Part shown: piece by piece, positions 42,386 through 52,620 of the stretch | How positions within the stretch are numbered: position 1 is the stretch's first letter | Layout of the letters: every line of letters starts with the position of its first letter | DNA from: Virgibacillus ndiopensis | GTDB lineage: Bacteria > Bacillota > Bacilli > Bacillales > Amphibacillaceae | DNA: 64,000 nucleotides | Reading direction: 5' to 3' | Assembly (NCBI RefSeq): GCF_900187325.1 | Contig: NZ_FZMZ01000006.1 | Span: 744,001 to 808,000 of the forward strand | Program-made: the position numbers and the translations under genes | Notes under the pieces: model-generated | Databases searched by the model: none | Seen by the model: only the letters and a program-made list of their open reading frames with translations | Told to the model about the DNA's origin: nothing

Positions 42386-43429
42386 TTATATATAAGAATC
42401 TACACCAAACGAAAACACAGTCCGAGATTCATATTTTTCATTAGGCAAAAGCACTACTGACGGAAAACCTTCATGATGTAACGAAGCGGGTGAGCTTTGT
42501 GTTTCAAAGCATATCCCCAAATATGGCTTTGACGGTCCTTCTGCCAATGCTAGATTGTCATCAAGACCATTTGACGTATACATCACCATCCCAGGTTGAT
42601 CCGTTTCCACAGTAAGTACACGACCACTATTTGCTTCTTTTACAACAACGTTTTCTTTCTTTTGTTGATCAAACAAAAAATAATGATCATACCCGTTACC
42701 AGCGATTTTATTTTGCTTAAAAGTTGATTCGATTCCATCCGTAAGATTCCTGCCAGATACAAAGTCAAACGGGGTGTCTGTAACATCTAACAGTTGACCA
42801 GTTGGTATTAGGGATTGGTCTAGTTCAATAAAACGGTGGCTATCCATTGTAACGTGATGGTTGTGAATTGTGTTTTGTAAATTACCACTTAAATTAAAAT
42901 ACGAATGGTTCGTCAACGTTAGTGCAGTCGTTTTTGTAGTCGTTCCTTCATAAGAAATAATTAACTGATTGTCGTTGGTAAGCTCATAGGTAACAGTAAC
43001 CACTAATTCCCCCGGATACCCGCCTTCACCATCTGGACTTTCATGCTTAAGTTTTACACCGATTGATGAAGCAGTCTGAAAGGGTGTTGCATTCCATATA
43101 ACTTGATGAAAACCATTTTGTCCTCCATGCAAGTGATTTTTTCCTTCATTAGGAGTTAATGAATATGTTTCTCCGTTCAATTCAAAGCTGGAGTCTTGGA
43201 TTCTTCCAGCAACCCTCCCGATGATTGCACCGAAAAAGTTAGGATTTGTACGGTAATCATTGTAGTCTTTATAGCCAAGAACAACATTCTCTACTAAACC
43301 ATTTTTGTCAGGTACCATGATATTCGTAATAATCCCACCATAGTTTAGAAAACTTACCTCCATGCCAGAGTCGTTTGTTAACGTATAGTGCTTCCAATTA
43401 TTTTGAAGTTCTTTTGTATCTATTTTCAT
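42386..43429 (-). CDS. galM: Aldose 1-epimerase (galactose mutarotase)
   Basis: A 347-aa galactose mutarotase, converting beta- to alpha-D-galactose for GalK. Family motifs include LNYGGIITNIMVPDKNG, NFFGAIIGRVAGRI, LHGG, the catalytic His in LTNHSYFNLSG and the catalytic Glu near YLGICFETQSSP. The ATG at 43429 (MKIDTKEL) follows GGAGCTGATAG; the longer frame would run into galT. It is last in the minus-strand gal operon. Confidence 0.92.
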   Translation of the reverse strand: MKIDTKELQNNWKHYTLTNDSGMEVSFLNYGGIITNIMVPDKNGLVENVVLGYKDYNDYRTNPNFFGAIIGRVAGRIQDSSFELNGETYSLTPNEGKNHLHGGQNGFHQVIWNATPFQTASSIGVKLKHESPDGEGGYPGELVVTVTYELTNDNQLIISYEGTTTKTTALTLTNHSYFNLSGNLQNTIHNHHVTMDSHRFIELDQSLIPTGQLLDVTDTPFDFVSGRNLTDGIESTFKQNKIAGNGYDHYFLFDQQKKENVVVKEANSGRVLTVETDQPGMVMYTSNGLDDNLALAEGPSKPYLGICFETQSSPASLHHEGFPSVVLLPNEKYESRTVFSFGVDSYI

Positions 43430-43433
43430 GCTA

Positions 43434-44942
43434 TCAGCTCCGATTACTATGTTGATTAACGGTTTCAATAAAACGTTTGAATGCTTTTTTTCCTGCTTCA
43501 TGTTGCTTGAAAACCCCTGCGTCTTCCAGTACTCGCGAGAATTTTTTTCCTAATTCCTTCTCGAGAATAAGGTCGCTTTCTTTTGCGTCCATTTGTTCAC
43601 CGTACATCACTTTAATTTGATTAGCCCACTCTTGGTGATAAGGATTTACATTATCCATATCACCGAGAAGAAAACGTTTAATTTGTTCTAACTCATCCTT
43701 TAATCTTGCGGGCAAAACTGCGAGCCCCATTACTTCGATCAAACCGATGTTTTCTTTTTTAATATGATGAACATCTGCATGTGGGTGGAAAATGCCTAAT
43801 GGGTGTTCATTCGTTGTGCGATTGTTTCGTAACACAAGATCCAGCTCGTATTTTCCTTCCCGGATTCGAGCGATGGGGGTAATTGTGTTATGGGGTGTAT
43901 CGCCTGTAAAAGCTTTTATATTAGATTCTTCGTCTGAGTAATTTTTCCAACTGTTTAATACATGTGCTGCTGCATCAAGCAGTTGATCTTTATGCGTACT
44001 TTTTAATCGAATCACAGACAACGGCCACTTTAATACGGCGGCAGATACATGTTCAAAATTATTTAACTGAAAAGAAAAGCTGTCATTTGTGTTAGTCATG
44101 GCAAATTCATATCGCCCAGCCTGGTAATGATTGTGGCTAAGGATGGATCCGCCTACTATTGGGAGATCTGCATTCGATCCGATAAAGTAATGCGGAAACT
44201 TCTCGACAAATGCGAGTAAACGTGCGAAAGCTTCCTTATCTATTTTCATATCCTGATGCTCTTCCGCTAAAAGAATACTGTGTTCATTATAATAGACATA
44301 TGGGGAATATTGAAGGTACCAGTTTTCTCCCATAAGTGGGACGCGAATAACTCGGTGATTTGAGCGTGCCGGATGTCCTGTTCGACCAACATATCCTTCA
44401 TTTTCAACACATAATAAACACTTAGGATAATCGATATTCTTTTTCAAGGAGCGTTCTCGCTTAATTTGTTCTGGGTCCTTTTCCGGTTTCGATAGATTGA
44501 TCGTGATATCCATGGCACCGTACTGGGTATCGGCTTTAAAATGGATATTTTTCTTGATTCGATTCGTTTGAATATAGTTGCTGTTTTTGCTTAATCCATA
44601 AAAATAGTCTGTTGCGTCTACGGGAGACTGAGCATATTTTTCATTAAATGTGTGATTAACCACAGATGGCCTTGCAACAAAGCAATTCATGATCTTTGCT
44701 GAAAGGATTTCTTTTTCGTCCAAAACATCATCGATGACACCTTGTTTGACGGCATAGTCAATTATTTTTTCCAAAATAGTAGGAATGGAATCATCTTCTG
44801 TGTCATAAGTCGTTTCTAAAAAAGAGTCAAGCTGTAAAAGATGGAGGATTTGGTTTCGTGCATAAATTTGATCACTGGTTTCGATTAGTTCAACATCGAT
44901 GGCTTTTTGGATAAGATCTGTAATATGCTGATAAATCCGCAT
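43434..44942 (-). CDS. galT: Galactose-1-phosphate uridylyltransferase (Firmicute type)
   Basis: A 502-aa GalT of the long Firmicute class (E. coli type is about 350 aa). Features include YPKCLLCVENEGYVGRTGHPARSNHR, ILSHNHYQAGRYEFAM and IFHPHADVHHIKKENIGLIEVMG. It transfers UMP from UDP-glucose to galactose 1-phosphate. The start overlaps the galE stop by one base, so the two are translationally coupled. Confidence 0.94.
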   Translation of the reverse strand: MRIYQHITDLIQKAIDVELIETSDQIYARNQILHLLQLDSFLETTYDTEDDSIPTILEKIIDYAVKQGVIDDVLDEKEILSAKIMNCFVARPSVVNHTFNEKYAQSPVDATDYFYGLSKNSNYIQTNRIKKNIHFKADTQYGAMDITINLSKPEKDPEQIKRERSLKKNIDYPKCLLCVENEGYVGRTGHPARSNHRVIRVPLMGENWYLQYSPYVYYNEHSILLAEEHQDMKIDKEAFARLLAFVEKFPHYFIGSNADLPIVGGSILSHNHYQAGRYEFAMTNTNDSFSFQLNNFEHVSAAVLKWPLSVIRLKSTHKDQLLDAAAHVLNSWKNYSDEESNIKAFTGDTPHNTITPIARIREGKYELDLVLRNNRTTNEHPLGIFHPHADVHHIKKENIGLIEVMGLAVLPARLKDELEQIKRFLLGDMDNVNPYHQEWANQIKVMYGEQMDAKESDLILEKELGKKFSRVLEDAGVFKQHEAGKKAFKRFIETVNQHSNRS

Positions 44943-45940
44943 TAGTTCACGTCCTTTGTGTAGCCGTGTGGGTTATTTGAATGCCAATTCCAAGCATCTT
45001 CCATGATTTTAGTTATTGATGTACGGGTCGGTTTCCAGCCAAGTACATTTTTTGCCTTATCTGATGAAGCAATAAGAATGCCTGGGTCGCCTGCTCGTCG
45101 TTGACCGATTTTAGCAGGGATTTCTTTATCTGTTACAGTTCTGGCGGTATCAATCATTTCTTTAACAGAAAACCCTTGGTTGCTTCCTAGATTGAAAATG
45201 TCACTCTTAGCCCCATTGTTTAAATAATCAAGTGCCAAAAGATGTGCGTTGATTAGGTCATCGACATGCACGTAGTCTCTGATGCATGTTCCATCAGGTG
45301 TGTCGTAATCATCACCAAAAATGGTGATATGTGGACGCTGACCGAGTGCTGTTTGTAAAATGATTGGGATAAGATGTGTTTCTGGATCGTGATCCTCACC
45401 AATTTCAGCTGATTCACGTGCACCTGCAACGTTGAAATAACGTAAAGAAACATAGTTGATCCCATGTGCTTGTTCACACCATTTCATCAGCTTCTCCATG
45501 GTTAGCTTTGTTTCCCCGTATGTACTAGTAGGATTTGTTTTCATTGCCTCAGTAATCGGAACAGACTCTGGTTCGCCGTAAGTTGCAGCAGTAGAGGAGA
45601 ATACAATCTTTTTCACATTATGTTCTTTCATTACTTCAAGCAATACTTGGGTTCCATGGACGTTATTATCAAAGTATTTTAATGGTTTTTCCATCGACTC
45701 ACCGACTAGGGAATTTGCGGCAAAATGGACAACAGCTTCTATTGATTCTCTTTCAAAAACTTCACGTAAAAAACCAATGTTTCGAATATCGCCTTGATAA
45801 AATGTGGCATCAGGGTGTACGGCATCTCGATGTCCCGTCTCAAGGTTATCGACGACGACAACTTCTGTTTTATTATCTATTAACTGATACACTGCATGGG
45901 AACCAATATATCCCGCTCCTCCTAAAACTAATACACTCAT
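44942..45940 (-). CDS. galE: UDP-glucose 4-epimerase
   Basis: A 332-aa SDR-type epimerase with the NAD motif GGAGYIGSH (7-15), catalytic Ser in FSSTAATYG and YxxxK in [11 protein letters not shown]. It converts UDP-galactose to UDP-glucose. It directly abuts galK (stop at 45941) and overlaps galT, giving the order galK-galE-galT-galM. Confidence 0.95.
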   Translation of the reverse strand: MSVLVLGGAGYIGSHAVYQLIDNKTEVVVVDNLETGHRDAVHPDATFYQGDIRNIGFLREVFERESIEAVVHFAANSLVGESMEKPLKYFDNNVHGTQVLLEVMKEHNVKKIVFSSTAATYGEPESVPITEAMKTNPTSTYGETKLTMEKLMKWCEQAHGINYVSLRYFNVAGARESAEIGEDHDPETHLIPIILQTALGQRPHITIFGDDYDTPDGTCIRDYVHVDDLINAHLLALDYLNNGAKSDIFNLGSNQGFSVKEMIDTARTVTDKEIPAKIGQRRAGDPGILIASSDKAKNVLGWKPTRTSITKIMEDAWNWHSNNPHGYTKDVN

Positions 45941-47122
45941 TTATAACACTCCCCCAGTAATTTCTTTTGCCCCATCACCAATCGTCGCTGTGTAAAATGT
46001 TGGATTATAGCCAATTGCGTTTCGGTATTTCTCATGGACGTTTTCTATAAAGTTATCTATCTTGTATTTTGCCACAATTGCAATTGCACAACCGCCAAAT
46101 CCTGCTCCTGTCATGCGAGCGCCAAGAACACCGTCATGCTCCCATGCTGCTTTAACGAGTGTATCTAGCTCAACTCCAGTAACCTCGTATTCTTGTTGGA
46201 GAGATACGTGTGATTCGTTCATCAGTTTTCCAAAGCCATGGAGGTCATTTTGTCGTAACTTTTCCAGTGCTTCCAATGTACGAGCATTCTCATATACTGC
46301 GTGTTTTGCGCGTTTTTGATTGATTTCATCCTTAATGAGATGTTTATGTTTCTCGAAATCTTCCTTTGTAAGATCGCCCAGGCTATTGATTGAAAGTTTC
46401 TCCTGTAAATCCGCAAGTGCCTGATCACACTGAGCCCTGCGTTCATTATATTTCGACCCGGCTAGCGTCCGCTGCTTATTTGTGTTGATGATCATAATGA
46501 CATGATCGTCTAACTTAATTGGTGCGTATTCGTGTTTCAATGTTTGGCAGTTTAATAGAATTGCATGATCTTTTTTCCCTTTCCCAATTGCAAACTGGTC
46601 CATAATTCCGCTGTTGACACCAATATACTCATTTTCTACCTTTTGTCCTAATTGAATCATATCCAATCGATCGATGGTTAGGTCAAATAATCCTTCTAAA
46701 AGTACCCCAGTGGCCATCTCGATTGAAGCAGAGGAGGAGAGACCAGCACCGTTTGGAATGTTTCCATAAAATAAAATATTTGCTCCAGAATCAATTGTAT
46801 GACCTGCACTCTTTAAAAACTCAATCATGCCTTTAGGATAGTTAGCCCAATCGTGAGCTTCGTTATAGGTTAAATCAGATAGATTGCATTCGATTATTCC
46901 TGCCTGAGGAAAGTTCATCGAGTAAAAGCACAACTTTTGATCGGTACGTTTTTGGGCAAGAGCGTATGTCCCAAATGAAATTGTTGCAGGGAAGACGTGC
47001 CCACCGTTGTAATCCGTGTGTTCACCAATTAAGTTGATTCTGCCAGGGGCGAAGAAGATGCGTGGAGACAGATCGGTTATAAAAGTATTTTTAAAATGTT
47101 TTATTAAATCCTGGGTAGGCAT
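45941..47122 (-). CDS. galK: Galactokinase
   Basis: A 393-aa GHMP kinase with the galactokinase signature GRINLIGEHTDYNGGHVFP (about 27-45), the phosphate loop IPNGAGLSSSASIEMATG and the third motif MTGAGFGGCAI. It makes galactose 1-phosphate. AGGAGG precedes the ATG. It is first in the gal operon, with a TATAAT -10 box and two ROK-type operator matches upstream. Its galactose could come from the GH42 or GH2 enzymes in this window. Confidence 0.96.
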   Translation of the reverse strand: MPTQDLIKHFKNTFITDLSPRIFFAPGRINLIGEHTDYNGGHVFPATISFGTYALAQKRTDQKLCFYSMNFPQAGIIECNLSDLTYNEAHDWANYPKGMIEFLKSAGHTIDSGANILFYGNIPNGAGLSSSASIEMATGVLLEGLFDLTIDRLDMIQLGQKVENEYIGVNSGIMDQFAIGKGKKDHAILLNCQTLKHEYAPIKLDDHVIMIINTNKQRTLAGSKYNERRAQCDQALADLQEKLSINSLGDLTKEDFEKHKHLIKDEINQKRAKHAVYENARTLEALEKLRQNDLHGFGKLMNESHVSLQQEYEVTGVELDTLVKAAWEHDGVLGARMTGAGFGGCAIAIVAKYKIDNFIENVHEKYRNAIGYNPTFYTATIGDGAKEITGGVL

Positions 47123-47149
47123 AGAAACCTCCTATAATTATTAATTAAT

Positions 47150-47212
47150 TTAATTAAGTTAATATTACTATTTATTATACTGTGTTTCAAGGACCTACAT
47201 TAATTAAGTGAA
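47150..47212 (-). promoter_or_regulatory. galK promoter flanked by two ROK-type operators
   Basis: TTAATTAAGTTAA (47150-47162) equals, in reverse complement, the core of the site before the ROK gene (39215-39227). A second copy TTAATTAAGTGAA (47200-47212) differs by one base. Between them, on the minus strand, lies TATAAT (47174-47179). The -35 box is weak. Two operators around the promoter suggest repression by the ROK protein. Confidence 0.65.
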
Positions 47213-47372
47213 TATACAATAGAAATAATTTTTAATATATTAAGTCCAATTTTGCAAAAACGTATGTGACATATTTGGTCTTATATATTCTATTTATCTT
47301 TATTATAGTGTACTTAAGGGGAAACTATTATAAATTATCTTTAAAAACGGTTGTTTGGTAGGGGTGATAAGT

Positions 47373-49469
47373 ATGGATCAACGTAGTATCGCAGTGTTAA
47401 ATCAACTAATACAATCAGATTCGTACTGTAGTGTGCAGCAGCTGGCATCGATGTTTAATGTTTCAAGACGTACGATATACAACGATCTTGACAAAATCAA
47501 CTATTGGCTGAAGGAGCAGGATTTATCTGAAGTTAAGCAAGTTCGCTCTAAGGGTTATTATTTGGAAAAAGGTGAAAAACAACAGATTGCAGGGAAACTG
47601 CATGTGTCTGATGCTTCTTATTATGAATATTCCCCTGAGGAAAGAAGGTCCTGGATTTATATATATATCGTAGCTCAAGAAGAGCCTTTTCTTTTGGATA
47701 CTATTCAAAATTTGTGTCGAGTTAGTAGAAATACTGCCCTCGAAGATATAAAGAAATTGAAGAATGATCTAAGTGAATTTCAACTTACACTTTTCTCAGA
47801 GCGTAAGCAAGGATATGTAATTCAGGGAAATGAAAACGATATCAGAAAGGCTCTTGTATACTATTTGTCATTAGTAACCCCAAAAGATGGTTGGCACAGT
47901 GTAGCAATAGACCCAAATGAACCGATTGCAGGAGGGCCATATACCATCTTTCATGCGCCTTCATTAAAAGTCCTGCGTAGATTCATTAATGACTATGAAA
48001 AAGAAATTGGAATTGAATTTGTGGATGAGGTACTGAATGACCTGGTTGTTTGGTTCTTCCTATTTATTCAACGGATAAAACAAGGTAATTTCGTTGATGT
48101 TGATCCGATTGAAAAAGAAGTAATTCACGCCACTGATGAGTTTCAGGGAGCAGAAACATTATGTAAACAGATTTCAGACCAATTTCACAGGAATTTTACT
48201 AAAGACGAAATGTATTTCTTTGCTAAATATTTGCTTAGCTCCAAGGTGAATTATAATTTGAGTCAGCAGCTTGAAAGTCAGGAGATGAAGCATCTACGAG
48301 ATGTAGTAGAAAAGATGGTTCAGGATTTCCAATTATTTGCTGCAGTAGATTTTCCTGATCAGAAGAATATGATTCAAAATTTACTATTGCACCTGAAACC
48401 TGCCTATTATCGCAGTAAATATGGCATCTATATAGAAAATGTGCTGCATGATTCAGTCAAACGTAATTATCCGGAAATTTTTCACTTAACTAGTAAGGTG
48501 ATTCATCACTTTGAAGATTTGATTAGAAAACCTGTAAATGAAAATGAGATAGCATTTATTGCGATGCATTTTGGAGGATGGCTGCGTAAAGAAGGTGTAA
48601 TACTTGATCAAAACCGGAAGAAACTTTTGATTGTTTGTACGAATGGCCTGGGAACTTCACGACTTCTGGAAAGCCAGCTGGAAGGGTTGTTTTCAGATGT
48701 AGAGATTGTTGGTGTAACGTCACTAAGAGAGTATGAAAGAATGGATTTATCAGCTGATTTCATCGTTTCAACCATTCCGCTTCACGATAGAGGGGTTCCA
48801 GTATTTGTCGTAAATCCGGTGTTAGATAATGAAGCCAAAGAAAATCTTTTGAAAAAAGTAAATAGCTTATTCCAGCATACATCCCGCCAGCAAGTGTATT
48901 CGGTAGATACGGTGATGGATATGGTGAACCGTTATGCAACTGTTAATGAAAGTGAAGCATTACGACAAGAGCTACGCCACTATTTTCACACACCGATTTC
49001 GGTTGAAAATGAAGTTATAAAACCAGGTTTAAATGAACTTTTACCTCATAATAGAATCAGTTTTGAAAGGCAAGTGATCAACTGGGAAGAAGCTGTTAAA
49101 AAAGCTTCGGAACCATTATGGAGACAAGGTTATATCGACAAAAGATACATTCATAAAATGATTCAAGCGATTAAGGAACATGGTCCATATGTTGTTATTT
49201 CTGAATCTGTCGCACTTCCGCATGCGACTGCAGCTGATGGCGTTATCAAAACCGGGATGAGTATGTTACATCTTAACGAACCAATAGATGTAATGGGGAA
49301 AGAGGCAAGTGTATTTATTGTTCTCGCCCCAAGAGATAATGAACAACATTTGAAGGCTTTAGCCCAATTGACAAGATTGTTCTCGGACAAGACATCAAAA
49401 GAGGCAATAATTCAAGCGGAAACGAAAGAGCAGGTTGTCAGCTTGATTCGTTCACATTCAACAGAATAG
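47373..49469 (+). CDS. PRD-containing transcriptional activator (MtlR/LicR type)
   Basis: A 698-aa PTS-controlled activator. In order: winged helix (1-60, YCSVQQLASMFNVSRRTIYNDL), second helix-turn-helix/Mga-like part (80-165), two PRD domains (about 180-390, histidines in IHATDEF and FIAMHFGG), an EIIB-like domain (about 405-490, Cys in LIVCTNGLGTSR) and an EIIA domain (about 555-695, His in VALPHATAADG). The ATG at 47373 follows GGGGTGATAAG; the earlier in-frame GTG-like start lacks a site. It heads the PTS operon and should activate it when unphosphorylated by the cognate EIIB. Confidence 0.9.
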   Translation: MDQRSIAVLNQLIQSDSYCSVQQLASMFNVSRRTIYNDLDKINYWLKEQDLSEVKQVRSKGYYLEKGEKQQIAGKLHVSDASYYEYSPEERRSWIYIYIVAQEEPFLLDTIQNLCRVSRNTALEDIKKLKNDLSEFQLTLFSERKQGYVIQGNENDIRKALVYYLSLVTPKDGWHSVAIDPNEPIAGGPYTIFHAPSLKVLRRFINDYEKEIGIEFVDEVLNDLVVWFFLFIQRIKQGNFVDVDPIEKEVIHATDEFQGAETLCKQISDQFHRNFTKDEMYFFAKYLLSSKVNYNLSQQLESQEMKHLRDVVEKMVQDFQLFAAVDFPDQKNMIQNLLLHLKPAYYRSKYGIYIENVLHDSVKRNYPEIFHLTSKVIHHFEDLIRKPVNENEIAFIAMHFGGWLRKEGVILDQNRKKLLIVCTNGLGTSRLLESQLEGLFSDVEIVGVTSLREYERMDLSADFIVSTIPLHDRGVPVFVVNPVLDNEAKENLLKKVNSLFQHTSRQQVYSVDTVMDMVNRYATVNESEALRQELRHYFHTPISVENEVIKPGLNELLPHNRISFERQVINWEEAVKKASEPLWRQGYIDKRYIHKMIQAIKEHGPYVVISESVALPHATAADGVIKTGMSMLHLNEPIDVMGKEASVFIVLAPRDNEQHLKALAQLTRLFSDKTSKEAIIQAETKEQVVSLIRSHSTE

Positions 49470-49501
49470 CACAAGTACGAAAGGGCAGGTGTGTGTAATT
49501 C

Positions 49502-49942
49502 ATGAAATTTTTAGATGAAAATTTAGTTGAAGTAGGTGTTGAAGTAGAAAGTGCTCAGGAAGCAATAGAAGAAGCGGGAAAACTCCTTTTTCAGGAAGGG
49601 CTTGTGGAAGATTCATACATTAGGGCAATGGTAAACGCGTATAAAGAAAATGGTCCATATTTTGTTCTTGCACCACAGATTGCAATTCCGCATGCAAGGC
49701 CAGAGGATGGTGTAAAGGAGGCTTCTGTTTCGTTTGTTCAACTTAAAAAACCAGTTGTTTTCGGGCACACTTCCAACGATCCGGTACAGCTTGTATTTGG
49801 ATTAGGAGCATCATCAAGCGATGAACATTTGACATTATTGAAGAAATTAACCTCTTTATTAAATAATCCTCAAAATGTGAAGAAGCTTACGGATGCAAGA
49901 AACTATGCAGCAATAAAATTAATTCTAGAAATGGAGAGATAA
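49502..49942 (+). CDS. PTS EIIA component (mannitol/ascorbate type)
   Basis: A 146-aa EIIA of the fructose/mannitol-ascorbate group, with the phosphorylated His in IAIPHARPEDGV (about 63). It passes phosphate from HPr to EIIB. It lies 32 bp after the regulator and directly abuts the EIIB gene. Confidence 0.9.
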   Translation: MKFLDENLVEVGVEVESAQEAIEEAGKLLFQEGLVEDSYIRAMVNAYKENGPYFVLAPQIAIPHARPEDGVKEASVSFVQLKKPVVFGHTSNDPVQLVFGLGASSSDEHLTLLKKLTSLLNNPQNVKKLTDARNYAAIKLILEMER

Positions 49943-50224
49943 ATGATGATGAAAATTTTAACGGTTTGCGGATTAGGTCAAGGGACAAGTTTGATTTTAA
50001 AAATGAACGTAGAACAAGTGCTGGGAGAAAGAGGTATTCAAGCTGATGTTGAACATACCGATGTTTCAGCTGCATCCAGTATGCAAGCAGATTATATTGT
50101 AACAAGTAATGAACTTTCTGAAAGCTTGGTTGGTCACAATGCTAAGGTATTTATTGTCAATAACTATTTTGATATGGACGAAATTAATCAAGCAATTGAC
50201 GAAAATATTGTGAAAGACCAATAA
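49943..50224 (+). CDS. PTS EIIB component (ascorbate type)
   Basis: A 93-aa EIIB with the phosphocysteine loop ILTVCGLGQGTSL (Cys9). It resembles UlaB-type proteins. It begins right after the EIIA stop with GGAGAG as ribosome site. Confidence 0.9.
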   Translation: MMMKILTVCGLGQGTSLILKMNVEQVLGERGIQADVEHTDVSAASSMQADYIVTSNELSESLVGHNAKVFIVNNYFDMDEINQAIDENIVKDQ

Positions 50225-50251
50225 ACGATTTAAAAACAAGGGGGAAGTACA

Positions 50252-51547
50252 ATGGATATTATTTTTTGGGTAGCAACAAACGTGTTTGGTCAACCGGCTA
50301 TCTTACTAGGTTTTATTGTTCTGTTAGGTTTGTTATTACAGAAAAAGACAGCAAGCCAAACCATCAGCGGAACATTTAAAGCAATTATTGGATTTTTAAT
50401 TATTGGTGTAGGTTCCGGTGTAATTACGAACGCACTGACTGTTTTTGAACCGTTATGGAAGGAAGTATTTAATCTTTCTGCTGAACCACTCGGTGATTTT
50501 ATGGGGCAGGAAGGGTTTAATGCAAAATATGGCAGTGCTGTAACACTGGCAATGACATTGGGATTTGTTATTAACGTATTACTGGCGCGTTTTACAAAAT
50601 TAAAATTTATCTATTTGACTGGCCATATGATGTTCTGGACGACAACCATTTTCGCTGGGATTGTTATTCAAGCAGCAGGAGATGTCTCTTTTGGTAAACT
50701 TGTTATTTTCCTTGCCATTATCATGGGTCTGTATTGGACGATCCAGCCGGCTATAACGCAGCCGTTCATGCGGAAAATTACGGGTAACGATAATATTGCC
50801 CTTGGTCATACATCAGCATCTGTGGCCTTGCTTGGCGCTTTAGCTGGTAAATTGCTTGGGAATAAAGAAAATGACTCTGAAAAAATCAAGCTACCAAAAG
50901 GATTGGAGTTCTTACGAGACTCTAATGTCATTACAGCATTAACAATGGGCTTACTATTTTTAATTGGGGCCATCATTATCTCCTTTAAAGATACTCCAGG
51001 AGCAGAAGATTTAGTTGCTCAAGCAGGCGATCAAAACTTTGTTGTTTATGCACTTATCCAGTCATTCACCTTTACTGCAGGTATTGCAGTAGTATTAGTT
51101 GGGGTACGGATGTTCATTGGTGAAATCGTACCTGCGTTTAAAGGAATCGCAACAAAGATTGTACCTGGAGCAAAACCAGCACTGGATAGCCCGGTTGTAT
51201 TTCCATTTGCACCTAATGCAGTAATTCTTGGGTTTTTAGGATCCTTTGTTGGGGCGTTGCTATGGCTAGTAGTGTTAGGGAATACAGTAGGATATGTTTT
51301 TGTTCCTACCATGATTGTATTGTTCTTCCACTCAGCAACTGCAGGTGTATTCGGAAACGTAACTGGTGGTGTACGAGGAGCTTTAATGGGAGGATTTATT
51401 ACGTCTACAGTTGTGGCATGGGGACAATATATTACCGTTAAACTATTGCTGCCGGGTACGGTTCCAGATACGGCAATGTGGGCGGCTGATTCCGATATGT
51501 TTATTTTGGGACCAATTATCCGCTTTCTGGCCCAGTTGTTGTTCTAA
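50252..51547 (+). CDS. PTS EIIC membrane component (UlaA/SgaT type)
   Basis: A 431-aa, roughly 11-helix permease of the ascorbate (UlaA) family. It starts MDIIFWVATNVFGQPAILLGFIVLLGL and shows GFNAKYGSAVTLAMTLGF, FMRKITGNDNIALGHTSAS and HSATAGVFGNVTGG. GGGGGAAG precedes the ATG. UlaA-type carriers move acidic sugars or related compounds; the actual substrate here is probably not ascorbate because UlaD/E/F/G-type enzymes are absent. Confidence 0.9.
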   Translation: MDIIFWVATNVFGQPAILLGFIVLLGLLLQKKTASQTISGTFKAIIGFLIIGVGSGVITNALTVFEPLWKEVFNLSAEPLGDFMGQEGFNAKYGSAVTLAMTLGFVINVLLARFTKLKFIYLTGHMMFWTTTIFAGIVIQAAGDVSFGKLVIFLAIIMGLYWTIQPAITQPFMRKITGNDNIALGHTSASVALLGALAGKLLGNKENDSEKIKLPKGLEFLRDSNVITALTMGLLFLIGAIIISFKDTPGAEDLVAQAGDQNFVVYALIQSFTFTAGIAVVLVGVRMFIGEIVPAFKGIATKIVPGAKPALDSPVVFPFAPNAVILGFLGSFVGALLWLVVLGNTVGYVFVPTMIVLFFHSATAGVFGNVTGGVRGALMGGFITSTVVAWGQYITVKLLLPGTVPDTAMWAADSDMFILGPIIRFLAQLLF

Positions 51548-51556
51548 GTAAATGAT

Positions 51557-51595
51557 GGGGGAGAAGATAAATGATTCTCCCCTTTTAATTTTTAA
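51557..51595 (+). terminator. Hairpin between EIIC and the lactonase gene
   Basis: GGGGAGAA (51557-51564) and TTCTCCCC (51575-51582), followed by TTTTAATTTTTAA. It may give partial readthrough to the downstream enzymes. Confidence 0.75.
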
Positions 51596-51610
51596 TCTAG
51601 GAGTGATTGC

Positions 51611-52603
51611 ATGAGTTTTATTCGTACATTACATGGTGATATTCATCCATCTAAATTGGGAATTACGTATTCACATGAACACATTGTTTGTAGACCTCCG
51701 TATTGGGTAGAGCAAGGTGCAGATGATTTATTACTGGATGATAAAGAGAAGTCCAAGCGGGATGTTCTTGATTTTAAAAATCTAGGCGGCCAAGCGATTG
51801 TTGATGCTACTGCTGTCGATTATGGTCGAGATGTAATAGCTGTCAAAGAAATAGCGGAAGAAACAGGTGTTACCATTATTGGAACAGCTGGATTTAATAA
51901 AAGTTTTTTATGGGATGCGTCTATTCCACATAACATTAAGGAAGTTGTTGGTGATTACAGTACGTATTATGAATGGATTGATTCAACGTCCATTAATGAA
52001 CTGGCTGATTTTGTCATTCGGGAAATTGAAGAGGGACTAGAAGGAACTGGAATACGCGGGGGTCAGGTGAAATTTGGGACAGGCTACAACCGCATTACGC
52101 CATTAGAAGAGAAAACCCTGCGTGCGGTTGCAAGAGCACATCATGAAACAAAGGCTCCCATGCATTCTCATACGGAAGCAGGTACGATGGGGCTTGAACA
52201 AGTTGAACTTTTGAAGAGTGAAGGGGTAAATCTGGAGAATATCAGTTTTGGACACATGGATCGTAACCCTGATCCTTTTTATCATAAAAAAATGGCTGAG
52301 ACTGGTGCGCTACTTAGTTTTGACGGGATTTCAAAAATAAAATATGCTCCCGAGAGTACACGTATTAACTGTATTTTGGAACTTGTTAAAAACGGTTATG
52401 AAGACCAAATTTTAATTAGCGGTGACACAGCGAGAAAGACGTATTACAAACATTATGATTATGGGCTGGGTCTAGAAAACATCCTATTGAAATGGGTACC
52501 GCGTTTTATTGAAGAGGCAAATGCTAGAGGTTTTGATGGAGAGAAACTGATTGACAAGTTTTTTATTGGAAATCCAGCTCGATGTTTTACATTTAAAAAA
52601 TAG
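51611..52603 (+). CDS. Phosphotriesterase-like lactonase family protein
   Basis: A 330-aa amidohydrolase of the PHP/phosphotriesterase group. Metal ligands are visible: HxH in YSHEHIVC (about 22-24), Lys in GGQVKFGTG (about 155), His in MHSHTEAG, His in SFGHMDR and Asp in LISGDTAR. Homologues in Listeria and B. halodurans hydrolyse phosphorylated sugar lactones, from published work recalled by me. In this PTS operon it would open a phosphorylated lactone made after uptake. AGGAGTG lies before the ATG. Confidence 0.85.
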   Translation: MSFIRTLHGDIHPSKLGITYSHEHIVCRPPYWVEQGADDLLLDDKEKSKRDVLDFKNLGGQAIVDATAVDYGRDVIAVKEIAEETGVTIIGTAGFNKSFLWDASIPHNIKEVVGDYSTYYEWIDSTSINELADFVIREIEEGLEGTGIRGGQVKFGTGYNRITPLEEKTLRAVARAHHETKAPMHSHTEAGTMGLEQVELLKSEGVNLENISFGHMDRNPDPFYHKKMAETGALLSFDGISKIKYAPESTRINCILELVKNGYEDQILISGDTARKTYYKHYDYGLGLENILLKWVPRFIEEANARGFDGEKLIDKFFIGNPARCFTFKK

Positions 52604-52620
52604 ATGGATGGTGAACGGAC

